From Mycobacterium sp. Marseille-P9652 (GTDB taxonomy: Bacteria; Actinomycetota; Actinomycetes; Mycobacteriales; Mycobacteriaceae), in contig NZ_CACRUY010000045.1 in the NCBI RefSeq assembly GCF_902652685.1, positions 1 through 46,067 of the forward strand: DNA of 46,067 bases, given 5' to 3'. Position numbers and translations under genes: made by a program. Below the pieces are notes generated by a model, which saw only the letters and a list, made by a program, of their open reading frames with translations, ran no database searches and was not told the DNA's origin. The number at the start of each line of letters is the position of its first letter. The first letter of the stretch is position 1. This document shows, one piece after another, positions 18,083-25,940 of the stretch.

Positions 18083-18882
18083 TGACCGACACGGTCGACG
18101 CGGACGTCGAGCGGGGACCCGAGCCGCCACTGCCGCCGATCCCCGAGGGCGCGGTGCTGGTGACGGTGAAGATCGCCCGGTACAACCCCGACCAGCCGGA
18201 GGCGTTCGCGGAAACCGGCGGCTGGCAGTCGTTCCGGGTGCCCTGCCTGCCGAGCGATCGCCTGCTCAACCTGCTGATCTACATCAAGAGCTACCTCGAC
18301 GGGACGCTGACCTTTCGGCGGTCCTGCGCGCACGGCGTGTGCGGCTCGGACGCGATGCGGATCAACGGCGTCAACCGGCTGGCCTGCAAGGTCTTGATGC
18401 GCGACCTGCTTCCCGAGAAGCGCGGCAAGCAACTGACGATCACCGTCGAGCCGATCCGCGGGCTGCCGGTGGAGAAGGACCTCGTGGTCGACATGGAGCC
18501 CTTCTTCGACGCCTACCGCGCGGTGAAGCCCTACCTGGTGACGAGCGGCAATCCGCCTACGCGCGAACGCATTCAGAGCCAGACCGACCGCGCCCGCTAC
18601 GACGACACCACCAAGTGCATCCTCTGCGCGGCGTGCACCACCAGTTGCCCGATCTTCTGGCACGAGGGCAGCTACTACGGCCCGGCGGCGATCGTCAACG
18701 CGCACCGCTTCATCTTCGACAGCCGCGACGAGGCCGCCGCCGAGCGGCTCGACATCCTCAACGAGGTCGACGGCGTGTGGCGGTGCCGCACCACCTTCAA
18801 TTGCACGGAGGCCTGCCCGCGCGGCATTCAGATCACCAAGGCGATCCAGGAAGTCAAGCGCGCGTTGATGTTCACGCGCTGA
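18082..18882 (+). CDS. sdhB: Succinate dehydrogenase iron-sulfur subunit SdhB
   Basis: A 266-residue electron-transfer subunit. The [2Fe-2S] site is CAHGVCGSDAM plus NRLAC. The [4Fe-4S] site begins CILCAACTTSCP, and CTEACPRGI completes the [4Fe-4S] and [3Fe-4S] clusters. It passes electrons from SdhA to the quinone site in SdhCD. It ends the operon and its stop codon is 7 bases from the converging PknD-like gene. Confidence 0.96.
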   Translation: MTDTVDADVERGPEPPLPPIPEGAVLVTVKIARYNPDQPEAFAETGGWQSFRVPCLPSDRLLNLLIYIKSYLDGTLTFRRSCAHGVCGSDAMRINGVNRLACKVLMRDLLPEKRGKQLTITVEPIRGLPVEKDLVVDMEPFFDAYRAVKPYLVTSGNPPTRERIQSQTDRARYDDTTKCILCAACTTSCPIFWHEGSYYGPAAIVNAHRFIFDSRDEAAAERLDILNEVDGVWRCRTTFNCTEACPRGIQITKAIQEVKRALMFTR

Positions 18883-18889
18883 GCTCCGT

Positions 18890-21448
18890 TCAGGCGGGCG
18901 GGAGCTTCAGCACGCGGTTGTTGCCGGAGTCGGCGACGTACACATTGCCGGCGGTGTCGACGCCGATGCCCTGGGGACGCTTGACTCCTTTGAACGGCAA
19001 CGTTATCGACGTATTGGAGGCCCGGAGAAACTCGGTGACGCGATTGTCGTTGTCCTCGGTCACGTATACGTTGCCGGTGGTGTCGACGGCCACGTCGTCG
19101 GGATGTCCGACGACGAACGGCAGGACGGTCGGAACCGTCGCTGTCCACGGCAGTTTCAGCACCCGCTCGTTGTCGCGATCGACGATGTAGAGGGCGCCGT
19201 CGCGACTTACGGTCACGGCCGAGGGGCACGCCAGGCCGCTCAACGGCAACTCCGTCTGCTCGGTCGAATTCGCGAGCAAGTCCACCACCCGGTTGTGCGC
19301 GCAGTCGCTGACCACGACGACGCGATCGTTGCCGGGGCCGTGCAAAGCGATCGCCACGCCCGAGGGGTCCCGGAGATCGGCGAACGGGAGCACGATCGGG
19401 TTGCTCGACCCGGCCGTCACCTCCAGCACGCGGTGCAGCGCGGGCTCGGTGACCACCAAGTCACCCGCGTCGTCGACCGATATGTCGTCGGGGTGATCGA
19501 GGCCGGCCAGAGGCACCACGGTCGGGGTGGTCGAGCCCGCGGCCAGTTCCAGCACCCGGCTGTTGCCGCTGTCGGTGACGTAGACGTCACCCTTCGCGTC
19601 GACCGCGATCTCCTCGGGGTTGTCGAGACCGGTGAACGGCAACACGATCTGGCCCCGGTCTTTCGCGGAATGGAACGGGAACTGGTCGGTGATCCGCAGG
19701 AACGCGGCGACGGCGATCACCGCGACCACCACCACCGCCGCCGCGGTCAACACCGCGCCGCGGCCGAGTCTTCTCGACGGGGTACGGGCCGCGACCGGCA
19801 TGGTGGGTGCGGTGTCCCGCAGCGCGACGGCAGGGTCGCTGACGGCGGCTGCCGGCGCCGCGTTCGGGGAGACGTCGGTAAGGGCCGCGCGAGCGGCCAC
19901 GGCCAGGTCATGGGCCGACTGGTAGCGGTCCTCCGGGTCCTTCGCCATGCCCCGTGCGATCACCGCGTCGAAGCCGGCGGGTATCGCCGGGTCGACGCCG
20001 CTGGGTTTGGGCGGCTCGTTGGTGCGATGGGCGACCACCAGGCCCTCCACCCCGCCACCGCTGAAAGGCAGCCGCCCGGTGAGGCATTCGTAGAGGACGC
20101 AGGCAAGCGAGTACACGTCCGCACGAGCGTCGACGACCCTTCCGTCGCTGCCCGCGCTGAAGCGCTCCGGGGCCATGTACGCCGGGCTTCCCGGGGCGAC
20201 GTTGGTGAGCGTCAGGCGACCGGCGTCGGCCTCGTGGACGAGCCCGAAATCGATGAGGTACACGAAATCGTCGCCGACCGTCAGCAGGTTCGTCGGCTTC
20301 ACGTCGCGATGTACCAGCCCGACCTTGTGCGCGGCGTCCAGCGCTGCCGCAACCTGTTCGACCACCCGCACGGCCTTCTGCGGACTCATCGCCCCGTCGC
20401 GCTTGAGCACCTCCTTCAGGTCGATGCCATCGACGATCGGCATCACCAGGTACAGGCGCCCGTCGATCTCGCCCGTCTCGTAGATCGGGATGATGTTCGG
20501 GCTGGCCAGCCGGCCCGCCGCGTACGCCTCGCGGCGGAATCGCTCCCGAAATCCCGGCTCCGCGGCCAATTCCGGCTGCAGCAACTTGACGGCCACATCG
20601 CGGCCCAGCATCGTGTCGTGGGCCCGATACACCGCGCCCATGCTGCCCTGACCGAGCTTGTCGAAAAGCCGGTAGCGGCCGAACTCCACTTCTTTCGGAG
20701 GCCCCGCCTCCGAATCCGCCGCGGCGGTCGGGGGTGCCAAGGCGTTGTGCGCGGCGACGGACAACTCCCGGGCCGTTTGGTAGCGGTCCTCGGGGTCTCG
20801 TGCCATCCCGCGCGCAATCACCTCGTCGAAGGCCGCCGGGATCGTCGGGTCGACATCGGTCGGCCTGGGCGGGCCGTCCTCACCCGGAACGGCGGCCTGA
20901 CCGGTCAGGCATTCGAAGAGGACGGAGGTCAGGCCGTAGATGTCGGTGCGCGCATCGACGGGGTCGCCGCCGGTCGGGGCGGCCCCGAAGTTGATGAGGT
21001 ACACGAATGCGCCGCCCACCAACAGGTTTGAGGCCGTCACATCGCCGTGGACCAGCCCGGCGACGTGGGTGGCTTCCAGCGCCGAGGCGGCCTGCACGAC
21101 CACCCGCACGGCCACCTCCGGGCGCAGCGGCCCGCTGCGGCTCAGCAGATCGCGCACGGTGATGGCATCGGCGACGGCGGGCATCACGAGGAATTGCCGG
21201 CCGTCGATCTCGCCGGCCTCATATATCGGGAGGATGTTCGGGTCGGTGAGCCGGGCCGCGATGGAGACCTCGCGCCGGAAGCGCTCCTGATCGCGCACCT
21301 CGGCCGCCGACTCCGGCGAGAGCACCTTGATCGTGACGTCGCGGTTCATCACCGTGTCCCGGGCCTGATACACCGTGCCGGTGCCATCCGATCGGATCGC
21401 CTTCAGCAACCGGTAACGCCCGAAGACCTCGCCTTCCACTCCGTCCAC
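18890..21448 (-). CDS. PknD-like receptor Ser/Thr kinase with tandem pseudokinase and kinase domains and NHL sensor
   Basis: An 852-residue transmembrane kinase. Domain 1 (about 10-240) is a degenerate copy: it keeps Lys41 and Glu60, but HRD/K is HGDVTASN (134-141, catalytic Lys replaced by Thr) and DFG is NFG (153-155). Domain 2 (about 257-520) looks active: glycine loop LGQGSMG (265-271), Lys288, HRDVKPTN (380-387), DFG (400-402), APE (426-428), with threonines in the activation loop. One helix (about 564-584) leads to an outside six-bladed NHL propeller (600-852) with repeats such as GNVYVTDSGNNRV, as in PknD. M. tuberculosis PknD has a single kinase domain (664 residues). The GTG at 21448 follows AGGAGG by 6 bases. 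A diguanylate cyclase lies 105 bases upstream on the same strand. Confidence 0.92.
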   Translation of the reverse strand: MDGVEGEVFGRYRLLKAIRSDGTGTVYQARDTVMNRDVTIKVLSPESAAEVRDQERFRREVSIAARLTDPNILPIYEAGEIDGRQFLVMPAVADAITVRDLLSRSGPLRPEVAVRVVVQAASALEATHVAGLVHGDVTASNLLVGGAFVYLINFGAAPTGGDPVDARTDIYGLTSVLFECLTGQAAVPGEDGPPRPTDVDPTIPAAFDEVIARGMARDPEDRYQTARELSVAAHNALAPPTAAADSEAGPPKEVEFGRYRLFDKLGQGSMGAVYRAHDTMLGRDVAVKLLQPELAAEPGFRERFRREAYAAGRLASPNIIPIYETGEIDGRLYLVMPIVDGIDLKEVLKRDGAMSPQKAVRVVEQVAAALDAAHKVGLVHRDVKPTNLLTVGDDFVYLIDFGLVHEADAGRLTLTNVAPGSPAYMAPERFSAGSDGRVVDARADVYSLACVLYECLTGRLPFSGGGVEGLVVAHRTNEPPKPSGVDPAIPAGFDAVIARGMAKDPEDRYQSAHDLAVAARAALTDVSPNAAPAAAVSDPAVALRDTAPTMPVAARTPSRRLGRGAVLTAAAVVVVAVIAVAAFLRITDQFPFHSAKDRGQIVLPFTGLDNPEEIAVDAKGDVYVTDSGNSRVLELAAGSTTPTVVPLAGLDHPDDISVDDAGDLVVTEPALHRVLEVTAGSSNPIVLPFADLRDPSGVAIALHGPGNDRVVVVSDCAHNRVVDLLANSTEQTELPLSGLACPSAVTVSRDGALYIVDRDNERVLKLPWTATVPTVLPFVVGHPDDVAVDTTGNVYVTEDNDNRVTEFLRASNTSITLPFKGVKRPQGIGVDTAGNVYVADSGNNRVLKLPPA

Positions 21449-21553
21449 CGCAAGCCTCCTGAAGAGCGCACGAAATGGTGCCTGGATGCTACCAATCGGT
21501 TGAGCCCGGTCCGCCTAAGTCGGATGCGCGGCGGGCGTCTCCGGCGCGCCGGG

Positions 21554-22621
21554 TCAACACAATTCGTGGTGGCTGCTCCGGTTGCCACCCAGTCGTTTCG
21601 CCGCGTACATCGCGGCATCGGAGGCGGTGATCAAACCGTGCAGGAGCGCCTGCGGCTCGTCGGCCGGTATGTCGTCGAGACGCGCGCAGGCGGTGCCGAT
21701 ACTCGCCGTGACCCCGGCGGTCGAGTTTTCGATCGCCACGCACAGCTTCGCGGCCAGCGCCTCGGCGTTGCAGGTCACGGCGGTGCCGGCCAACAGGAAC
21801 TCCTCGCCACCGCTGCGCGCCACCACCGCCTGGTTGTCGGCGGCGGCCAGCAGCGCCTGGGCGACCTGGACCAGCGCGTGGTCGCCCGCGGCGTGGCCAT
21901 TGCGGTCGTTGAGGGCCTTGAAGTTGTCCAGGTCGATCAGCATGACGACCAGGTGTGAGTCGATGCCCCGCCGGGCCAGGATCATCCCCAGCGCCTCGTG
22001 CTGGAAGGCGCGCCGGTTGAGCAGGCCCGTCAGCGGGTCGCGGTCGGCCTGCAGCAGGTCTCCGGACAGGGCGCGCACCAAAATCCGGATCGCCAGCGGC
22101 AGCGCGATGTTGACCTCGATCACCAGCCAGAGATCCACCCCGGCCAGGTTGGGGTGCCCGAACCTGCCCAACTCCACGGCCTCCCAGGCGCCGACGGCGG
22201 CCGCGACCGCGAAGTTGTACAGCACGAACGCGGTCGTGTGGAAGAAGGCCATGTAGGCGCCGAAGGTCGCGAAGGCGACGCAGCCCATCAGGGCGGCCAG
22301 CGGGTTGGGGTGCGCGAGGCAGGCCAGGGCGGTGGCCGTGTTGCAGGTGATGCCGAAGGCGATCGACTGCGGACGCGTCGGCCAGCGCCATACCCACAGC
22401 AGGACCCCCGCGATTCCGCCGGCGACGGCGACAAGCGTCATCGCCACCGGCACGGTTCCGCGGGGACCGTCCGACCCGGCCAGCAGCGCGACGAGGCACA
22501 GCACCATCGACGCCGCGATCGAGGCCATCACGGCGCGGGTGGCGCCGCTGAGGCCCCGCGAAGCCAGGTAGCCGGAGAGCCAGTCGTACTGATCGGCCCG
22601 CCGGCGAAACAGCGCGGTCAT
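21554..22621 (-). CDS. Membrane diguanylate cyclase (GGDEF family)
   Basis: A 355-residue protein with about six N-terminal membrane helices (residues 28-182) and a GGDEF domain (about 190-350). The active-site loop is SGGEEF (270-275), so catalysis of c-di-GMP from two GTP is expected; DRDPLTGLLNRRAF and LIDLDNFKALND mark the domain start and metal/GTP residues. No RxxD inhibitory site is seen five residues before GGEEF, so product inhibition may be weak. No EAL domain is fused. ATG at 22621 is used. It is probably co-transcribed with the kinase gene downstream. Confidence 0.9.
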   Translation of the reverse strand: MTALFRRRADQYDWLSGYLASRGLSGATRAVMASIAASMVLCLVALLAGSDGPRGTVPVAMTLVAVAGGIAGVLLWVWRWPTRPQSIAFGITCNTATALACLAHPNPLAALMGCVAFATFGAYMAFFHTTAFVLYNFAVAAAVGAWEAVELGRFGHPNLAGVDLWLVIEVNIALPLAIRILVRALSGDLLQADRDPLTGLLNRRAFQHEALGMILARRGIDSHLVVMLIDLDNFKALNDRNGHAAGDHALVQVAQALLAAADNQAVVARSGGEEFLLAGTAVTCNAEALAAKLCVAIENSTAGVTASIGTACARLDDIPADEPQALLHGLITASDAAMYAAKRLGGNRSSHHELC

Positions 22622-22785
22622 CGTCGACTCCCCATCGGCACCCGGTCACCGACGCCGGGCGGCTAGCCGAATGCTACGGCCCCATCGCGGCCGACGCGGC
22701 GGTTTCGCCGGGTCAGGGCGTGGATTTGCCCCGCCGCGGATGCCCCCCCTGGTCCAGCCTCTCCCGGGCGGCCGGCACGGCCGGC

Positions 22786-22812
22786 CGTCACACTTGCGGG
22801 CCGTGCCTCGTC
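22786..22812 (+). promoter_or_regulatory. Candidate SigJ (ECF41) promoter of the CMD gene
   Basis: CGTCACA (22786-22792), a 16-base spacer and CGTC (22809-22812). This differs by one base from the ECF41 consensus TGTCACA-N16-CGTC as I recall it. Transcription would begin at or just before the ATG at 22821, giving a leaderless mRNA. ECF41 sigma genes are commonly linked to CMD genes, and sigJ is the converging neighbour. Confidence 0.65.
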
Positions 22813-22820
22813 TAGATGTC

Positions 22821-23480
22821 ATGACACAGAAAACACGCATCGAGCCCCTTGCCCCGAACCGAGCCGGACTGCTGACCCGCGCGATGTACCGGATCGCCGG
22901 ACGCCGTTACGGCCAGGTTCCCGAACCGTTCGCCGTCGCGGCGCACCACCGCGGCCTGCTGGTCGCCGGCGCCGTGCACGAGACCATGGTCGATCGGGCA
23001 TCGCGCACGCTGCCTGCGGGCGTCCGCGAACTCGCGGTGTTCTGGACCGCGCGGGCGATCGGCTGCTCGTGGTGCGTCGACTTCGGGGCGATGCTGCAGC
23101 GACTCGACGGCCTCGACGTCACGCGGCTCAAGGAAATCGACTCCTACGCAACGTCTCCCGCCTTCAGCGACGATGAGCGCGCCGCGATCGCCTACGCCGA
23201 CGCGATGACGAGCGACCCGCACACCGTCACCGACGAACAGGTCGAGGACCTGCGCGCCCGCTTCGGCGACGCCGGCGTGATCGAGCTGACCTACCAGATC
23301 GGGCTGGAGAACATGCGGGCGCGCATGAACTCCGCGCTGGGCATCACCGAGCAGGGCTTCAGTTCCGGTGACGCGTGCCGGATTCCGTGGGCCGACGGCG
23401 GCGACCACAAACGCGGCGTAGCCGGGCGCAGAGGGTCGCCGCCAATGCCTAAAGCGTCCGCCGCAGCGGAGACCCGGTGA
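22821..23480 (+). CDS. Carboxymuconolactone decarboxylase / AhpD-like protein
   Basis: A 219-residue protein of the CMD family with a CxxC pair, Cys82 and Cys85 in GCSWCVDFG, as in AhpD-type peroxidatic or thiol-disulfide proteins. ENMRARMNSALGI near residues 170-182 and GFSSGDACRIPWA near the end are typical of a mycobacterial subfamily. ATG at 22821 is chosen because the in-frame GTG at 22803 lies inside the promoter. The last 28 residues are outside the domain and overlap the end of sigJ by 32 bases on the other strand. The likely job is handling oxidised substrates under SigJ control; this is inferred from context. Confidence 0.85.
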   Translation: MTQKTRIEPLAPNRAGLLTRAMYRIAGRRYGQVPEPFAVAAHHRGLLVAGAVHETMVDRASRTLPAGVRELAVFWTARAIGCSWCVDFGAMLQRLDGLDVTRLKEIDSYATSPAFSDDERAAIAYADAMTSDPHTVTDEQVEDLRARFGDAGVIELTYQIGLENMRARMNSALGITEQGFSSGDACRIPWADGGDHKRGVAGRRGSPPMPKASAAAETR

Positions 23481-24357
23481 ACTTGTCCGGGTTCGCGATG
23501 TCCCACAGAGCGCAGACCTTTCCGTCGCGCACCGTGAACGCGGTGATGCGCGGCAGCATTTCCTGGTGGCCGTCCTCGCCGGGGAAACCCGCGGTGTAGG
23601 CCCCGAGTTCACCGTTGACGCGGGCGAGCTGTTGGGCGGTGTAAAAGGCCGGACCGTAGCGATCGGCCAGGCCCAGCATGAACCGGACCACCTTGTCCCG
23701 ACCGCGAATGGTCCGAATGGCCGTGGGCGCCTTGCCATTCGAGTCGCCGGTGAAGGTCACGTCTGGATGCAGCAGCGCGACGACGGCGTCGACATCCCCG
23801 GCGGCCATGGCGGCCATCAGGCGGCCGACCACCTCGTCGTGCGCGGGGTCGGGCTTAGGTGGCGGCGTCGCGGCCACGGCCCTGCGCGCCCGCGACGCCA
23901 GCTGCCGAGCGGCGGGCTCCGTGGTGCCCAGCACGCGCGCGACGTCGGCGAACGGCACGGCGAACCCGTCGTGCAGGACGAACGCGACCCGCTGGTCGGG
24001 GGAGAGCCGCTCCAGCACCACCATCGCCGCGAACCGCGCGTCCTCGCGGGCCACCACGGCGGACAGCGGGTCGGTCCGGTCGAAGCCGGTGACGACGGGT
24101 TCGGGCAGCCAAGTGCCGGTGTAGGCCTCGCGGCGGTGCGCGGCCGAGCGCAGCTTGTCGAGGCCGAGCCGGCTGACAACTGTGGTGAGCCACGCGCGAA
24201 GGTCGCCGATCTGGGCGGCGTCCTGCGAGTCCCAGCGCAGCCAGGCCTCCTGCACGATGTCCTCGGCATCCGCGACGGTGCCGACCAACCGGTAGGCGAC
24301 GGACATGACATGTGGTCGCAGCGCCTCGAATTCGGCGACCCCCTGCGCTGAGGTCAT
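23449..24357 (-). CDS. sigJ: ECF41-group sigma factor SigJ with fused SnoaL-like domain
   Basis: A 302-residue sigma factor. Region 2 is at about 10-75 (DAEDIVQEAWLRW), the linker holds WLPEP (83-87), region 4 is at about 105-160, and a SnoaL-like fold fills 170-302. The ECF41 hallmark motifs are present: WLPEP, DSNGK (205-209, in place of DGGGK) and NPDKF (289-293, in place of NPDKL). In this group the C-terminal domain replaces a separate anti-sigma factor and tunes activity. It matches M. tuberculosis SigJ (Rv3328c, 312 residues). ATG at 24357 follows a TAGGCT box by 7 bases on the minus strand. No copy of its own consensus was found upstream. Confidence 0.94.
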   Translation of the reverse strand: MTSAQGVAEFEALRPHVMSVAYRLVGTVADAEDIVQEAWLRWDSQDAAQIGDLRAWLTTVVSRLGLDKLRSAAHRREAYTGTWLPEPVVTGFDRTDPLSAVVAREDARFAAMVVLERLSPDQRVAFVLHDGFAVPFADVARVLGTTEPAARQLASRARRAVAATPPPKPDPAHDEVVGRLMAAMAAGDVDAVVALLHPDVTFTGDSNGKAPTAIRTIRGRDKVVRFMLGLADRYGPAFYTAQQLARVNGELGAYTAGFPGEDGHQEMLPRITAFTVRDGKVCALWDIANPDKFTGSPLRRTL

Positions 24358-24364
24358 GCCACCG

Positions 24365-24370
24365 AGCCTA
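24365..24370 (-). promoter_or_regulatory. -10 box of sigJ (leaderless)
   Basis: Reads TAGGCT on the minus strand and ends 7 bases before the ATG. It lies almost wholly inside the first copy of a 27-bp direct repeat. Confidence 0.45.
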
Positions 24371-24447
24371 GCGCGGCGACGGCGAGCGCCGAACGGCGCG
24401 AGCAAGGAGCCGCGCCATCGGCCTAGCGCGGCGACGGCGAGCGCCGA
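24366..24447. repeat. 27-bp perfect direct repeat, two copies, upstream of sigJ
   Basis: The same 27 bases, beginning GCCTAGCGCGGCGACG, occur at 24366-24392 and 24421-24447. The copies are offset by 55 bases. The sigJ -10 box overlaps the first copy, and the second carries a near copy (TAGGCC on the minus strand), so the repeat could duplicate a promoter or a binding site. Confidence 0.85.
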
Positions 24448-24500
24448 GCGTGACGCTAGCGTCACGTTCGGCGCCGAGCGTGAAGCTAGCGTCACGGTCG
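24441..24500. repeat. Two tandem 30-bp units, each with an 18-bp palindrome
   Basis: Units at 24441-24470 and 24471-24500 differ at two of 30 positions. The first contains the perfect palindrome CGTGACGCTAGCGTCACG (24449-24466); the second has one mismatch (24479-24496). Units of this kind appear to be scattered between genes in M. avium complex genomes, from memory. They lie between the divergent genes sigJ and the aminotransferase gene and could bind a dimeric regulator or form RNA hairpins. Confidence 0.85.
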
Positions 24501-24514
24501 CGGGCCTGCCGAGT

Positions 24515-24520
24515 TACGCT
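24515..24520 (+). promoter_or_regulatory. -10 box of the aminotransferase gene (leaderless)
   Basis: TACGCT ends 7 bases before the ATG at 24528, which argues against the longer upstream open frame that would run through the palindromic repeats. Confidence 0.45.
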
Positions 24521-24527
24521 CGCGGCC

Positions 24528-25859
24528 ATGACCGACCACCTGTGGCTGCACTTCGCCCGGCACGGCCCGGGCGTCACGCCGCCGGTGATCGTTCGCGGCG
24601 AGGGCGTCACGATCTTCGACGACCGCGGCAAGAGCTACCTGGACGGCCTGTCGGGCTTGTTCACGGTGCAGGTCGGCCACGGCCGCACGGAACTCGCCGA
24701 GGCCGCGGCCCGGCAGGCCGGCACGCTGGCGTACTTCCCGCTGTGGGGGTACGCGCACCCGGCGGCCATCGAGCTCGCCGAACGCCTGGCGCGCTACGCC
24801 CCGGGCGAGTTGAACCGGGTCTTCTTCACCAGCGGCGGCACCGAGGCCGTCGAGACCGCGTGGAAGCTGGCCAAGCAGTACTACAAGCTGATCGGGAAAC
24901 CCGGTAAGCACAAGGTGATTTCGCGCGCGGTCGCCTATCACGGCACCACCCAGGGCGCGCTGGCGATCACCGGGCTCCCGAAGTACAAGGCGCCGTTCGA
25001 GCCGGTGACGCCGGGCGGCTTCCGGGTGCCCAACACCAACTTCTATCGCGCACCCGAACCGTTTGCCAACGACGCCAAGGGTTTTGGCGAGTGGGCCGCC
25101 GACCGGATCGCCGAGGCGATCGAGTTCGAGGGGCCCGACACGGTCGCCGCGGTGTTCCTCGAACCGGTGCAGAACGCGGGCGGCAGCATCCCCCCTCCCC
25201 CGGGCTATTTCGAACGGGTCCGCGAGATCTGCGACACCTACGACGTGCTGCTGGTCTCCGACGAGGTGATCTGCGCATTCGGGCGGATCGGGTCGATGTT
25301 CGCCTGTGACGACTTCGGCTACGTGCCCGACATCATCACCTGCGCCAAGGGGTTGACGTCGGGCTACTCGCCCCTCGGCGCGATGGTCGCCGCCGAGAGG
25401 TTGTTCGAACCGTTCGACGACGGCGCGACGATGTTCCCGCACGGCTACACCTTCGGCGGCCACCCGGTGTCCGCCGCCGTGGCGCTGGCCAACCTCGACA
25501 TCTTCGAACGGGAGGGACTCAACGAGCGGGTCCGCCACAACGCGCCCGCCTTCCGCGCCACGCTGGAGAAGCTGTACGACCTGCCGATCGTCGGCGACGT
25601 GCGCGGCGAGGGCTACTTCTATTCCGTCGAGCTGGTCAAGGACCAGGCCACCAAGCAGACGTTCCCCGACCCCGAGCGCGGCGCGCTGCTGGGCCGGGTG
25701 TCCGCCGGCCTCTTCGAGGGCGGGCTGTACTGCCGCACCGACGACCGCGGCGACTCCGTCATCCAGCTCGCGCCGCCGCTGATCAGCGGGCAGGCCGAGT
25801 TCGACGCGATCGAGGCCGTCCTGCGGACGGTCCTGTCCGACGAGTCCCGGCGCCTGTAG
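24528..25859 (+). CDS. Class III PLP aminotransferase (Rv3329-like)
   Basis: A 443-residue aminotransferase of the omega-amino acid:pyruvate / 4-aminobutyrate type. SGGTEAVETAWKLA near 102-116 binds the PLP phosphate, YHGTTQGAL follows, LLVSDEV contains Asp245 which contacts the pyridine nitrogen, and Lys274 in TCAKGLTSGY is the Schiff-base lysine. The amino donor cannot be told from sequence. It occupies the same place as Rv3329 in M. tuberculosis, next to sigJ and dacB1. Confidence 0.92.
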   Translation: MTDHLWLHFARHGPGVTPPVIVRGEGVTIFDDRGKSYLDGLSGLFTVQVGHGRTELAEAAARQAGTLAYFPLWGYAHPAAIELAERLARYAPGELNRVFFTSGGTEAVETAWKLAKQYYKLIGKPGKHKVISRAVAYHGTTQGALAITGLPKYKAPFEPVTPGGFRVPNTNFYRAPEPFANDAKGFGEWAADRIAEAIEFEGPDTVAAVFLEPVQNAGGSIPPPPGYFERVREICDTYDVLLVSDEVICAFGRIGSMFACDDFGYVPDIITCAKGLTSGYSPLGAMVAAERLFEPFDDGATMFPHGYTFGGHPVSAAVALANLDIFEREGLNERVRHNAPAFRATLEKLYDLPIVGDVRGEGYFYSVELVKDQATKQTFPDPERGALLGRVSAGLFEGGLYCRTDDRGDSVIQLAPPLISGQAEFDAIEAVLRTVLSDESRRL

Positions 25860-25925
25860 CCGCGGGACGCAACTCAGGCCTCACCAGTCACAGCGCGGCT
25901 CCCCGGAATCGGGCCGGCAATCGCC

Positions 25926-25931
25926 TAGTCT
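25926..25931 (+). promoter_or_regulatory. -10 box of the dacB1-sugI-nagA operon
   Basis: TAGTCT ends 9 bases before the ATG at 25941, so the mRNA would have no or a very short leader. Confidence 0.4.
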
Positions 25932-25940
25932 GCACAGACA

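Noticed and set aside
15817-18882. An apparent 1021-residue protein ending in SdhB
   Set aside because: The first 750 residues are the sdhD-sdhA region in a wrong frame; SdhB begins at 18082.
22803-22820. GTG at 22803 as the start of the CMD gene
   Set aside because: It lies inside the ECF41 promoter, between the -35 and -10 boxes, so a transcript from there would not include it.
24449-24466. CGTCACG half-sites in the palindromes as SigJ promoters
   Set aside because: The nearest CGTC on the minus strand is 12 bases away rather than 16, so autoregulation by the same motif is not supported.
24366-24500. Repeat region considered as a CRISPR array
   Set aside because: There are only two copies of each unit, the 30-bp units are directly tandem with no spacers, and no cas genes are near.
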